Counted from the first letter of the stretch, positions 30,547 to 42,221 are shown. The stretch is DNA of 64,000 nucleotides from Limnephilus marmoratus (GCA_917880885.1 OU862927.1:41071571-41135570), one strand, 5' to 3'. Program-made: numbers and translations. The notes: generated by a model from the sequence alone, not told the origin.

Positions 30547-31564
30547 CAATTTTTTTTTCCTCCCTCTTCACAGTCGCTCGCCTCGTTCTTCAATCAGCCA
30601 TTGTTTAAACTGTATAATCTATAATGTTTTTGTCTTGTTTTTTTTCCCAATTTGTCTAGCATTACCATCAAAAAACATCGACGCGAGTGTAACTTCGAAT
30701 TGCAAATTTAAACTATCGCGGGCACATTCCTTCATTTTCGAGTCGTCACTCGACAAAACATTATCACCGGTATTCCTACGTAAAGTGCTCAACCAAGAAA
30801 GTTGCCGTCGTGAATAATATAGTGTTTACAAGTGTCGACCGACTAAATTTGCTAGTTTCAAATACAAGATTAATAGTGGAAATGTACACAAATATTTAAA
30901 ACAAAGTTATTCAACAATTAAAATCCTGTATATGATAAACCAATTACCCGCTTCGTTTCCCGAAAGTTAATTAACCAGTTTTCATTAATAAACTTATTCC
31001 GCAGTGTGCTGGTCTGTATTTGATATCGACATATACTGCGAATAGGGGTCTATTTCGCAAAATACTGGCCTGTATATATAACGGCATATTTTGCAGCTTA
31101 AGGGAAACAAGTGGATTAAATTCTTTCTACCTTTTGACAATTGAGCATTTTTCTAATTTTGCCGCCTGTTTCATCATTTAGCTTTTTTTTCTTTCGTAAG
31201 AAACAGACGACATAATTTGAAAGACGTTCGGTTCGCGTTGACGTCGTTTCCTCGAGTCAGGCATTACATTACGTATGCACATCTGCATATAACTTGTTAT
31301 GACAAGAGGAAGTCGGCGGATAAATACCAGTAATGGTGTATGCTCAAATCAGGCTGCAGTATAGCCACGTTAAATAAAGAACAATTCCCCAAGACATTGT
31401 TGAATTTTCAAACATACTTCCACGAAAACTTGTATAAAAGAAAAAATATTTCCTTTCCTTTCTAAAGAACCCCCCCTTTGGAAGGCTAATCGAAATATTC
31501 CAAAAAACATGTTCAATTAAGGCGAACCTCGTTTCCGTTTTTTTATTTTTTCTTTTCCGGACTT

Positions 31565-32050
31565 TTGCTTATTTGCAAACCTTTTTCAAAAACATCGGGA
31601 TTTTTTCTCAAAATTACGTTTTTTAAGGGAAACCGCTGCTCAAATTTTCTCTCATTCCGGACTTAGAAAATTTTCAACAAATTTTCAAAACATCAGGATT
31701 TTTTCTCAAAATCACGTTTTTGTAAGGGAAACCGCTGCCCAATTTTTTTTTCCCGTCTATGGACTTTGAAAATTTTCAACAAATTTTCAAAACATCAGGA
31801 TTTTTTCTCAAAATCACGTTTTTGTAAGGGAAACCGCTGCCCAATTTTTTTTCTCGTCTATGGACTTTGAAAATTTTCAACAAATTTTCAAAACATCTGG
31901 ATTTTTTCTCAAAATCACGTTTTTCGAGGGGAACCGCTGCCCAATTTTTTTTCTCGTCTATGGACTTTGAAAATTTTCAACAAATTTTCAAAACATCAGG
32001 ATTTTTTCTCAAAATCACGTTTTTTGAGGGGAACCGCTGCCCAAATTTTC
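31565..32050 (+). repeat. About 100-bp tandem repeat in the LTR element
   Basis: Between four and five units, period 98-102 bp, each with AAAACATCAGGATTTTTTCTC and GGGAAACCGCTGCCCAATTTT. The period is not constant, so no frame is kept. Confidence 0.9.
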
Positions 32051-32208
32051 AAATAAACCAAACACTTATAAAAAACGCGTTTTTTTTTTCAAAAACTTTT
32101 TGTAAAAATACGTCCCCAGTGGTCAATCTCTGCCCAATTTCTTTCCAATTGCGAGTCTAGTTCTCACTTTTTCCAACATAAGGTCACTCTGATACGACCT
32201 TATACACC

Positions 32209-32403
32209 ATGGAAGTTCCTCAAGTCACGCTGGGTATAATCCCACACATTTTTACTTCAAAAAAGGAGGAACTACTACAGGCCCTGAGAAATAGAAAGAT
32301 TTCTCCTAGGAATAATTCCAAAATGCCTTACTGTGACGGAATCAGTAAATTCCATCACATCAAGTTCTCAGGCGTTATCAAATTGGCAAAACTCTTGTCA
32401 TAA
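32209..32403 (+). CDS. Short ORF in LTR element, unknown
   Basis: 64 codons starting MEVPQVTLGIIPHIF. No similarity recognised to gag or other families. It is the only start-to-stop frame in this part that is not repeat-derived. It may be chance. Confidence 0.2.
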   Translation: MEVPQVTLGIIPHIFTSKKEELLQALRNRKISPRNNSKMPYCDGISKFHHIKFSGVIKLAKLLS

Positions 32404-33511
32404 GTGACGTGAGTTACTTGTAAATATTAAATGTAAATAATCACCCATATGGGCATTCGTAAGGAAATCCTTACACCCGAAGGCACATTAATGTCAACGG
32501 TAGCCTAACTCCTGTACATTTTTTTTTTTTTGTGCATAATTTTATATGTTCTTTTACATCCTGCGCGCCTTGCCTGCTGTACCACAAGAGCACCTCTTGG
32601 GGCACTGTTTTCATGCTTGTATGCATCCTCTTCCTGAAATTGATCACTTCGGGAAAGGGACTCCTTTTTCCTCCTACCATCAACGGTTCCAGAAAACTCT
32701 TGCTCCGAGACGTCGTTTTTCCTTTCACAATTCTTGCAGCATCCGCGCGTTTTTTTTCTCACCTCATCGCCTCATCTTGTCATATCACCCCTTTTTTTAA
32801 TTTTTTGTTTTGTGTCGGGTTTTGTCGTACCAGTACGTCCCTACCCTAATGTTGTAAATATAAAATCATAAGCACAAGTCTGTATAATAACCATTGGTTT
32901 CAGACCTTTGCCGCGGGCTCGCTACTATGGTCACAGCACCATATTGTAAGAATGTCGCGACGATTTCTGTTATAATAGGAAATCCTCCCGTTTTTTCTTT
33001 CTTTCTTTTCCCTCTTCACCCCATCCTACACATTCATAGTAATGTTGTATATTGGGAATCGTTTCGAATACACCCAATGTACTCACCTATCAGGTCACAT
33101 TCGCTGGATTCGAGACAATTCAAGAGCAACCTTGTTGCTATTTGTGGTTTTTTTCTTCTTTTTCCAAAAAATTAGAATGGCGCTCAACCCAATTGCTCTT
33201 ATTTTTCTAGAATCATATTTTGTCGGATTCGGAAAAATTTTTTTTTTGTTGTTATAAAAGTGACAATATGTTTTGTCCCTTCATTAACTTTGTTCCTTGT
33301 ACATATACAACTTCATTATGAGGTACATATTTTATCATGACATCAGTTTCTTTTGTCCTTTATTGTACCATTATTCTAGTTTGAAGTTTAAAATCTTGGC
33401 CAGATCTTCAATAAAATTTGTGTTTATCGCCTTTTGGCAAGTCTTGTAACGTATGCTAATATGGAATTATTAAGCTACAGCAGTGCCGTATTAATTACAT
33501 CATTGCAAAAA

Positions 33512-33702
33512 ACCGCCGTCTGTATTGAATGGGGACCCACATTTTCGAACGTAATTGGGCTACTGTCTTTCAATACTGGGCAAATTTGTTGTAAATCGTT
33601 CATTCCACCCGCCGTCTGTATTGAATGGGGACCCACATTTTCGAACGTAATTGGGCTACTGTCTTTCAATACTGGGCAAAATTTGTTGTAAATCGTTCAT
33701 TC
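33512..33702 (+). repeat. 96-bp direct duplication in the LTR element
   Basis: GCCGTCTGTATTGAATGGGG begins at 33515 and again at 33611, and the two units are nearly identical through TTTCAATACTGGGCAAA. Confidence 0.9.
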
Positions 33703-35032
33703 CTGTACATGAGACGTGAAGACGTTACAATACTCACCATGAATCGTGCGAACGAAATAATATCTACCCCATGTTTGTGTGACCTACCAAGCGTAGATCA
33801 CACGCCTTTTATTTTCTATTATCAGAAAATTATTGCTTTTGCAGCAGAGTACTCATTAACATGCCCGTGGACTTCCTGTCACAAGAACCCAGGAACTATC
33901 CACTATCTCAAAAGGACTAATCATACGCTTCACTCATGATTATGGGGCATCGTGTCGTAGGAGTTAAGTTGATGGACACAAAAACACCTAACTCGTTGTC
34001 TGGGGGACGAACAAGAAAACCCCCAGGTTTGTGAGATTTGAGCAAGGGTCTGTCATTTCTCGCAAACAAGTAGGAGAATAAAACGACCTTCTAATCTTCT
34101 GCCCAATACACGTAGTGGATTAGACTCTTTTTGTCAGTGTATCCCTTTTGTCCCACTCTACCAATTGTATTGTAATGTGCCAGGAAAGTTGCTGTAGACC
34201 TTGTTTCACCTTTCACTCAGAGGTCGAATTTCGGAAATAGCCGAGTCCTCAGCAGTTTTCTTCGTTCAAATGTTCCCAATTGTCACTCTTTCCTTTCCTC
34301 GAAATTATCCGTGAATGGGGATATATGCGTTACGCACTTGGCGTTTCGTTTGTCAAATGGGACAACCTTCATTCACGGATCTTTTCAACTTCCTACTCCT
34401 TTCCCACTTTTCATAACTTATTTGTACTCAATGTTTTGTTCTTCGAAAGTAGAAAAAATGCTACCGTATAGACGTGAGCATAGGTCATGGAAGACCAACT
34501 TCTTTCGAAAAGGGGCATTTTGTCATACGTACAAACCCTTACCTACGTGTTCTTGGAAATGTATTTAGTTTAAAAAAAAACTAAATGGGTTAAACAGAAC
34601 CTTCCTTGAATACGTACCTTTGTAATATGTATAAGTCTGTAGTTGCATTTAGTTAACTCTCTCTCCGTCTCTCTCTCTCTCTACGCGTCAAACAAATCCA
34701 ATTTTTCTCAACATGCACACCTTGTTTCTCTCCAAACCTTTTCATCATTGGTCTACCAGGCAGGTAAACTTCAAGAATTTTGTTCTAATAATAATTTTTT
34801 CCCGGATTAATAAGAAGACCAGCAGCTCTTCACCCTATCTACACCTGCGCCTCTCTTCATGCTGCCTTCACTACCGTCACGGAGGTCCCATGCCTTCAAA
34901 CCCTACGTACCAAAAGCACCCGACCACACCTAACATAACCTAGTGTGAGTCGTGCGTGTAGTTGCGAATTGTATCATCACAAAACCATCACTCAAACAAA
35001 CCCGAGCACGTCAGCTCTAAGTTGGTTCATGT

Positions 35033-35235
35033 TCCTGTTGCCATTGTACAAATGTTCCTGCGGCACCTTGCAAATGTTCCTGTTGCCATTGTACAAATGT
35101 TCCTGCGGCATCTCGCAAATGTTCCTGTTGCCATTGTACAAATGTTCCTGCGGCATCTCGCAAATGTTCCTGTTGCCATTGTACAAATGTTCCTGCTGCA
35201 TCTTGCAAATGTTCCAGCTGCACCTTGCAAATTGC
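35033..35235 (+). repeat. 45-bp tandem repeat in the LTR element
   Basis: Alternating 23- and 22-bp subunits CAAATGTTCCTGTTGCCATTG and CAAATGTTCCTGCGGCATCTC, about four full units. The period is a multiple of three, so several frames on both strands stay open across it (up to 220 codons). None resembles a known protein. Confidence 0.9.
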
Positions 35236-35983
35236 TCTGTTGCCACCATGCCAATGCTCCTGTGCCTTTGCGCAAATAACAATACCAACAATTGTTCATA
35301 CAACAATCCCACTGTATACAAACCAGTGTACCAACCACCATCACAACAACGGCTGTCATGCACACAAACCACCTCCTCTATAAAGGACCAACCACCAATT
35401 ACAATTCCACTCTCCAGTACCTCAATGATGTCATACTGGCCCACCCACAGGATCCGGAAGCAGCTACCTTTTTGACCTCTGTGACAGGTAGAACCCTCTC
35501 CACCACCAAGAAGCCTCATCCTGCGTTCTCTTCTTCGTGTTTTCTTTAAGGCCCTAGTGTTCCTTGAGTGTAATCTCAAACGGGCCAGGTTACTGTGACA
35601 AAGTAACCGTGTAACTTCAGTGCAACGTCCCAACACCCCAAACATCCTACGCAAACCACGCTACGCAAACATAGCTCACAGACCAATGATACAATTAGAG
35701 TCATTTTTTTTCTATCACTGCATAACCCTTGTACCTTTCTCCAACAGGTCCTTGTTTATATTTATGTATGTCACTGCTCTTTCTTGTTCATTCATGTATA
35801 ATTCCTTGTTCACCATGCTTTTTTCTCTTTTGTTTTTGTTTCTACTATTTTGTAGCTAGCAACCTTTTTTTCTCTCTCTCTCCTTGTTTCTCTTAAATTT
35901 TTTTTTTTGTTTTGTTTTGGCACAAGTGCTAGAAGGGTAAGAGGATTTCTTAGCCCTACTGCTCCATTACCACGTCGCTTTTT

Positions 35984-36001
35984 TTGCGGCGAGGGGGGAA
36001 G
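35984..36001 (+). promoter_or_regulatory. Probable polypurine tract
   Basis: GCGGCGAGGGGGGAAG lies immediately before the right LTR, as expected for plus-strand priming in LTR elements. Confidence 0.6.
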
Positions 36002-36672
36002 TGTTACGTAACAGAATCGGCTCCCGAGCGGAAGGTTAAGTGAATCGTCCCCACTACACGTGCCTACCGTTTCCTCTCCCCGCACCGCGCGACCACCCCG
36101 CGCAAAGCACCAAAGCGCCGGGCGGCCCGCCGGCCGCCACTCCTTCGCTGGCCCTCGGCCAAGCGACTGCGCCACGCGCGATTTGCGCTATTTGTGCTCC
36201 ACGATATTAACTCCGCGATGTATTGTTTGCAATTGTGTTGTGAACGGAATCCAGAAAAGATGGCAGACCACGCATCTAGCTATGTGAGTACCAACTCGCT
36301 TCCTCCCCCCCACCGTGTGCTTTGAACCGTTTGTAACTTCATTTAAACGCATAGAGAGAGGGAGAAATCCTCGTTAGGTCAGTAGGGTAGTTTAACTTGT
36401 GTTTTGTGCCGACACTGGCCGTATGTGTATCACCCTGTTCTGTTTATTGAATAAACCCTTTAAATGCAAATACTGTGTACTGATTGAAGAGGGAGTCCCG
36501 GGGATTTTGAGGAGAGGAGGGGAAGGAAGAATTGACCAAGCGAACCACTGGCACTCGCCCTGTTTTTAGGAGGAATCATGTTCGAGCCGGTTTGAGCTAA
36601 CCGACGGCTGTTATTGTGTGTGTTTTACAGGAATAGGGCCTGGGGTAGGCCACAGCGGCAGCGCCCCCAGCA
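36002..36672 (+). repeat. 3' LTR
   Basis: Same length as the 5' LTR; the visible differences are GGCCGCAGCAGC in the left versus GGCCACAGCGGC in the right. It is followed by ATGC, the target duplication. Confidence 0.9.
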
Positions 36673-36764
36673 ATGCCTTCAGATATAAGTATATCGACTT
36701 TGGTTATACGGCCGTATATCTTCTTTGTATACTTATTTGAAGAAGACATCTTCTAAACTTTCGG

Positions 36765-36860
36765 CCGGACCAATTGTCGACGGACCAACTGTCGGCCGGA
36801 CGAACTGTCGGCAGGACGAACTGTCGGCCGGACGAACTGTCGCCGGACCATCGAACCGAT
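36765..36860 (+). repeat. 16-17 bp minisatellite
   Basis: About five units of CGGCCGGACGAACTGT with small changes, GC-rich in AT-rich surroundings. Confidence 0.85.
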
Positions 36861-36884
36861 TCACCCGCAAATTCATACCCAGCT

Positions 36885-36995
36885 CTGATACCTTTTCCTT
36901 CCCAGAAATGTCTCTCCTTCCTTTCCTGAAAATACCACCCATACAGTATTCCAAAGATGACATAGCCAATTATTTTCCCCAGTGTGTAATTCTCC
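36885..36995 (+). mobile_element. SINE-B fragment
   Basis: CTTTTCCTTCCCAGAAATGTC, TTCCTTTCCT, then CAAAGATGACATAG and AATTATTTTCCCCAG match the tail half of SINE-B. The hairpin arms are decayed. Confidence 0.5.
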
Positions 36996-37069
36996 AACGT
37001 ATTTTTTTTTAAATTAAATTATTTTGACTTTTTTTTTACTTAAGTACTTATTTCTCTGGTATTCTTTAC

Positions 37070-37850
37070 GGAGGCGTCTACTAATATCTACAGGAATTCC
37101 AAAAACTGAAAAAATCGGACTAATGTCTATGAGAACCAAAGTGCGTACGAATATCTACAGCTCAAACTGCTGACTAATATCTGTGAGAACCAAAGTGTTA
37201 TTTTATGTATATTTTATGCCTTTGTATTGTAGCTATTTAAAAGTTTTCTTCTGTATCTATTTTGTATATTGTGGTTTCTTGTTATATTTGTGATTTAATG
37301 TTATATTAATATTGTTAAATTGACCTGCTGACAAACTGCTTTGGCAGTTTAGCGGGTGCTTAAAATAAAGAATAAAAAAAGATAAAATAAAATAACATGA
37401 CAATTTCTATGTCAGTTAGGTTAGGTTAGGTTGTGGTGCCGTGTATTTCGAAATAAATAAATATCTTTGTATTATGACCTCCATGTTTGTTCAATAAATT
37501 ATTGTCATCGTAAACAGCAAAATCCGTAATATTATGCAAAAACTTCATGTACGTACTTTAAACGTTTAAGCCGTTACGTAATTAGTAATTACGTAATTGA
37601 AGTAATTTATGCTTTTCCGTACAACTTCTTGCTCGGCTGCTCTCTGTAGATATTAGTCCAACCTACGCTCTGTAGATATTAGTTTAACCTACGCTCTGTG
37701 GATATTAGTCAACACTGGAACCGTCATAGATATTCGTCAGACCTTAGCTCTGTAGATATTAGTCAACACTCTGAAGTTCGTAGATATTAGTCCAACATAT
37801 GAGCTGTAGATATTCGTCCGACATACAGGCTGTAGATATTAGTATCTGGA
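37070..37850. mobile_element. MITE with multiple subterminal TAGATATTAGT repeats
   Basis: The right end has seven or more units around CTGTAGATATTAGTC spaced about 27-34 bp apart (37640-37845). The left end has the inverse motif ACTAATATCTACAG and relatives at 37078, 37120, 37150 and 37175. Inverted subterminal repeat clusters are typical transposase-binding sites. No coding; the superfamily is uncertain. A LINE 3' end is inserted inside, and a TTAGG-like short run (37419-37433) is too brief to be telomeric. Confidence 0.65.
37200..37400 (+). mobile_element. LINE-f 3' end with hairpin
   Basis: Stem CCTGCT/AGCGGG (37324-37329 with 37351-37356) and AAACTGC/GCAGTTT (37333-37339 with 37344-37350), then an A-rich tail ATAAAGAATAAAAAAAGATAAAAT. 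No coding left. It sits inside the MITE above. Confidence 0.65.
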
Positions 37851-37881
37851 GTCTTCTTTATACCTGTTTACCTACATAAAA

Positions 37882-38441
37882 ATGAAATGGAAATCAAAAA
37901 ATGATCAATTTACTAAACACGTAGTATTTCTACACAAATTTCACACGTTTTGGAATCACAAACTGTCACAAGAGTTACACCCCTTTGACACATCCGTTTT
38001 CAGTTCACTCCAAACTGTCGATACTTTGTCGCTAACTACCCCGACTTCCGCTATCCTTCCACCTCCACCCGAATCATCCCTTAACACCCGGAACATTTCT
38101 TGTATCCCTCTTGACGCGTGTCCCGAGAAGGGTTGAATTTACGGGCGCCGGTTTTTAGCCCTAACTCCCCAATTCTCACCCCACAGTTAGTGACACAGTG
38201 TCCCGTAGCATTTTACAACCTCCCTCAATTCATTTTACCCACTGAACAGAAAATCAGAAGAATTTTAGATAATCTAAATGGATTTAGAAGAAATCTGAAG
38301 GAAATAAAGGTTTTTCACCCCTCTGACAATGTGTTGCCAGTATCACCTACATGTGACATTTGGAATAATAACTCAAGGAATAAGCAGTCTGTAAAAGCAG
38401 CCAGTGCAATATCAACTCCTATGGTGATGATATCTTGGTGA
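37882..38441 (+). pseudogene. Unknown coding-like stretch with one frameshift
   Basis: Two overlapping frames (37882-38136; 38118-38441) form one plausible protein of about 180 residues, Ser/Thr/Pro-rich in the middle, with FYNLPQFILPTEQKIRRIL in the second part. The segment around TAGCATTTTACAACCTCC recurs near 40019. That suggests a transposon ORF, but I cannot name the family. Confidence 0.3.
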
Positions 38442-38444
38442 CTT

Positions 38445-38830
38445 TAATATTGATCCTTACGAAAACTTTTGCAATGTTCAATCCGGTGACCTCTCAGTGC
38501 CATAACACCGATTATTACGGAAAGTTCTGCAGTGATCAATCCGGTGATTCTTCATTGCCATAACATCGATTCTTACGGAAACTTGTGCAGTGATCAATCC
38601 GGTGATCCCCAAGGGCCATGATTTCATTGATTTTTATGGAAACTTACGTAGTGGTTTTCAATTCGGTGATCCCTCAGTGCCATAACATCGATTTTTATGG
38701 AAATTTCTGCAGTGATCAATCCCGTAATCCCTTAGTGCCACAAAATCGATTCTTACAGAAACTTGTGCAGTAATATCCGGTGTTCCCTCAGTGCCATGAC
38801 ATCGATTCTTACGGAAACTTGTGTAATGCA
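38445..38830 (+). repeat. About 60-bp minisatellite
   Basis: Six to seven units with CAGTGATCAATCCGGTGATC and TGCCATAACATCGATTCTTA. Confidence 0.9.
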
Positions 38831-38999
38831 ACACAAGCAACATTTTCGGCTTTCTGTGGTGGTAGTAGGAGATTTTTAAACATTGTTGGGTTATTCGTAA
38901 CCCGGTAATGTTTGTCTTTCTTTAAAAAAAAAAAAAATGATCAACCCATGATGAATTAGTGAAATGTTAAAACCTGTATTATAACAGAAGAATACGGAA

Positions 39000-39300
39000 A
39001 GAAAGGCATAGAATAATTATAAGTACCATTTAGACAAACCCAGCTTGCCGTACAAATCATTCAAAACCTCGGATGTATATCTTATTTAAAAGAAAAACGC
39101 GTGCTTGAAGCTCAAGCTTTGGTACGGATATAATTCGAATTAGCTAATTTTCTTTTTATTTTGACAGTAATTTATTTTATAAGGTTGGTACTTCCGACAA
39201 ATGTCGGAATTACCACTATATTTTGTATTATCGGTTTATCGAACTTCGACAAGGGATGTTCCGTATTATCCGTGAAGCGGACTTATACATTTTTACCAAA
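39000..39300 (+). repeat. Unclassified repeat family G, copy 2
   Basis: Reverse-complement partner of 1530-1835. It includes CAAACCCAGCTTGCCG, AAAACCTCGGATGTATATCT, CCGACAAATGTCGGAAT and TATTCCGTATTATCCGTG-like blocks. Downstream frames of 76-86 codons are unrecognised. Confidence 0.5.
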
Positions 39301-39309
39301 ATTAAGGAA

Positions 39310-40250
39310 AGTCAGAATCCTTCCCAATGTCCACTGTTCACCAAGTTATTCTCATAATTGTGTAAACCGTATGGTTAGGCATTATAATATGTTTGTTCGA
39401 AAAAATAATCAAACACATTAATTTATATCACAAGAATGGTAATTGACGCACACTTTGAATTTAGCAGAGACACCGAAATGGATTGTTCTAAAAACTGCTA
39501 AAAAGGTTACAATTGATCAGAGATGTCGCCACTTGTTAGTTTGGAGAAAATGCAGTGTTAAAATGTATTTATTTTTAAAAATATTATCCGAAGTAGTGAA
39601 GACTGTCATCATCTGTTTTTTTTTAAATATTTTGTTTACTGTGAAAAATAATGCTGTTAAGATTGACAAGTAACTACTTGTGCATATTTCAAAGTCACAA
39701 AAGGATTATACTGATCTGGATTTTAAGTGGATAAAATTACGGAGGCCTCCACAGCTGCAAAGAACTACATACAAGGTTGGTGAATCTGTTATTTTCCCTG
39801 AAGTAGTCGGAATGCTGTTCTTTGTGATACATTGTCCGCGCAAGTAGATTTTATAATCATATCTTTGAGCATTAAGCTAAGAGGGTCTGGAGTTATTTAC
39901 ACACCCCAGGCTTGCATATTATAATGCACCGTATTTTTATTACAGTCCATTGATTCGCAGTCAATATATCCGCGACCACAACAGTTCTATCATGTTTTTT
40001 TTTTGTCTTCAGTGGTCTCGTAGCATTTTATAACCTCCCACAATAATTCATTTCACCTTCACCCAACAGTTTTCTGTCGTTTTCAAGCGGCTACTATCTC
40101 TGTACTAAACTGGTAAATATTTTTTTGGTATATTGTGTTTAAACCTTGTTTTCTTTTATGATTTCGGAACAAGATTAGTTAAGGAACGCTTGGATATTAT
40201 GGTTATAATATGATAAAATAAGGGTCCGAACGTTGTAAGGAGCACAATGG
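39310..40250. other. No gene supported
   Basis: AT-rich. A short echo of the 38190 segment occurs near 40019-40075. Nothing else recognised. Confidence 0.35.
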
Positions 40251-40254
40251 ATTT

Positions 40255-40720
40255 TTTTGAAGTGAAAATTTCTTTAGCACTGCTGTGATTTTTTTTTTAC
40301 ATGAGCTCCCCACAGGAGGCCCTAAGAAAATAACTTCCCTCAGGGCCTATGTCATCTTCGGGGATGCAGTGTGGAATGTTTTTTAAGGAAAGGAAGGAGA
40401 GAATAGTTCTGGGAAGGAAAAGGGTTTAAGGGGTGGGTAGGAATCTGGGGTTGAGTGTGTCCTGGTCATTCATCCCCAATACCTAGATAAACCTCACCCC
40501 ATGAACCCGGCACCCCTGCTAAATCACCTAACGTAGCTCATCACTTGGGTTGACCTATGGCAGAGGTGTTGGTTATCCAATAAAGGTTCCCGGGGCTGCG
40601 GTACCAATACCCGCCTCCCAAATGGATTTGAAACATGATGAAACGAAAAAGCGACAATAAAAAGAGACAAACACATACATTTATACGTATATATGTATGT
40701 ATGTCCGCTATGCGTTGCTA
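40255..40720 (+). repeat. Family E unit interrupted by SINE-B
   Basis: The family E unit is broken after GCTGTGATTT (about 40289) and resumes at GGATTTGAAACATGATG (about 40623). The GATTT on both sides looks like a short target duplication created by the SINE-B between them. Confidence 0.65.
40290..40621 (-). mobile_element. SINE-B copy, short form
   Basis: On the minus strand it runs from GGGAGGCGGGTATTGG to a poly(A) tail of about nine residues (T run at 40290-40299). The hairpin GGCCCTGAGGG with CTTAGGGCC lies 20 bp before the tail. Flanked by GATTT. Confidence 0.8.
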
Positions 40721-40815
40721 AACCATTCATCCGATTGCGATGAAACTTTGGGAATTTGATGTGCTCATGCCCGCGATGGTTTCTGTATACAAAAGTGAGC
40801 TCTGGTATCTTGAAA
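40690..40815 (-). repeat. Family D fragment
   Basis: Contains CCATTCATCCGATTGCGATGA, CTCATGCCCGCGATGG and GTGAGCTCTGG, the internal unit of family D. Confidence 0.55.
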
Positions 40816-40877
40816 TTATGCATGGCTTAGTAATTATTTATGTCAAAATTTGATAAAATATTTAAACTTTTGGCTAG

Positions 40878-41010
40878 TGGCTATTTTTGGAACCAATTCC
40901 TATCGGATTTATAAAATGGTCACCAACACTCAAACTGGGCGAAACCGCAGTAAAAGCCGCGTAACCCGTTAAGCAGCAAAACCTGCGTAACGGGTTTTCG
41001 ACTGCTAGTA
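40878..41010 (+). repeat. Repeat family F, copy 2
   Basis: Aligns with 11845-11990 over its whole length. It is followed by a local inverted repeat (GTAACCCGTTAAGCAG / CTGCGTAACGGGTT). Confidence 0.5.
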
Positions 41011-41227
41011 CATCAATAAAACTGAGTAAACTCAAATAATTGAAATAATCACAACAAAATTTCGGGCCTATTTCGCAAATTTCCGTATGATATAAAGTAG
41101 GTTCCAACTGTAATAATGGTTTAACCCAACCAACCCGCATGTCTCCGCCCGCTATCAACTTTACACACAACGCAACGTGACGGGGAAAGTTCTCAAAGCC
41201 GCCTATCTAATGTGGAAACGAGTACCT

Positions 41228-41232
41228 ACCCA

Positions 41233-41265
<33 letters not shown>
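41228..41265 (+). repeat. (CAGTGCT)n short tandem repeat
   Basis: About five units of a 7-bp repeat. Confidence 0.9.
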
Positions 41266-41266
<1 letters not shown>

Positions 41267-41370
41267 ACCCACTCGGCTTTTAATTTGACTTGAATAGAAC
41301 TGCCAACTACTAAGCGAAACTTCTCCGAAATCAAGGAAAGTTTTTTATCACTAACTTCTAACTAATCCAG

Positions 41371-42079
41371 GGGTCGGCAACCTGCGGCTCGCAAGCCACA
41401 TGCGGTTCTTTGGATGTGAAGCTGCGGCTCGTTAGTTCCATACGCAAATATTATTTATTTTATCAACAAAAAAAAATTTAAAAATCGTTCTGAATCGATG
41501 AACGAGGAGGTAGGTTATAATTCACTTTCAACGCAAGGCAGTTTGGCGTCTTCACCAGTGTTTTGGCTGTGACGTATGGTTTGTTGTTTCAAGTAGAAGA
41601 GTTAGAAGCGAATTATCTTGTTAAAGGTATGTATGCACTATTCTAAAGCAATATCGCGATAAAATCAGTGCAACTGTTGACACAAATTACTTCAGCACAG
41701 TTATAAAAAAAATTAAAGATGAATTTGCTGACAGATTTCAGCAATTCCAAACCAACGAAAGCACTCTAGCATTCATAGTAAATCCTCTTAACACAAATAG
41801 TAACGAAATCCACATTGAACCATTTGGAGATGATACTGGATCTCTACAAATGCAATTGATCGATTTAAAAATCATCTATACCAGTGTTTCTTAACCGTAT
41901 TGAAGGAATCGCCCCCTTTACCACAGTAAAATTATCCAGCTCCCCCCCTCCCTCTAAACATTTATTTATGCAAGTACTATTTATTGTTGACAAGAAAGAT
42001 TTGTGGCTCTTTAAAAACTTTGAAATTTTGCTAATTGTAATTTTTGACTCTTCCGACTCAAAAGGTTGCCAACCCCTGA
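41371..42079 (+). mobile_element. hAT element remnant with 8-bp target duplication
   Basis: Ends CAGGGGTCGGCAACC and GGTTGCCAACCCCTG are inverted repeats of the hAT type. Flanks AACTAATC and AACTAACC differ at one base and are read as the target duplication. The interior keeps transposase coding (41650-41880), and another hAT-like end CAGTGTTTCTTAACCG starts near 41883. Confidence 0.8.
41650..41880 (+). pseudogene. hAT transposase fragment (GTF2IRD2/ZBED-like)
   Basis: The frame reads KIKDEFADRFQQFQ, NESTLAFIVNPLNTN and EPFGDDTGSLQMQLIDLK, a C-terminal stretch typical of animal hAT transposases related to ZBED5 and GTF2IRD2-like proteins. The dimerisation domain after it is replaced by an inserted MITE. 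Inactive. Confidence 0.75.
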
Positions 42080-42221
42080 ACTAACCCATTGTTTCTCAAC
42101 CGTTTTGATATCCCACCACCGCCAAAACATAAAGAAAATCTGAGTTCATTGAACCAGAGTTACACGGACAGAAACACAACGAAAAATATAAGTATTTTAT
42201 GATTATTAGTCCAAAGAAATC

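Larger units (their letters stand above)
29855..36672 (+). mobile_element. Young non-autonomous LTR retrotransposon (LARD-like)
   Basis: Two 671-bp LTRs (29855-30525; 36002-36672) start TGTTACG and end CCCAGCA. They are flanked by the 4-bp duplication ATGC (29851-29854; 36673-36676), as in Ty3/gypsy-type integration. I saw only two differences between the LTRs, both near the 3' end. The 5476-bp interior has a primer-site-like start (TGGCG directly after the left LTR) and a purine tract (GCGAGGGGGGAAG) before the right LTR, giving plus orientation. No gag, protease, RT, RNase H or integrase motif was found in any frame. The interior holds at least three separate tandem repeats. Confidence 0.9.

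Noticed and set aside
32471..33257. Cluster of overlapping 60-105-codon ORFs on both strands
   Set aside because: Overlap on both strands and low-complexity Phe/Ser or Lys/Arg content; no domain recognised, so treated as chance frames in the LTR element.
34945..35654. 176- and 220-codon ORFs in the LTR element as gag or env
   Set aside because: They owe their length to the 45-bp repeat (a multiple of three, open on both strands) and lack any retroviral motif.
37419..37433. Telomeric TTAGG repeat
   Set aside because: Only about three units of GGTTA-type sequence; interstitial and too short to interpret.
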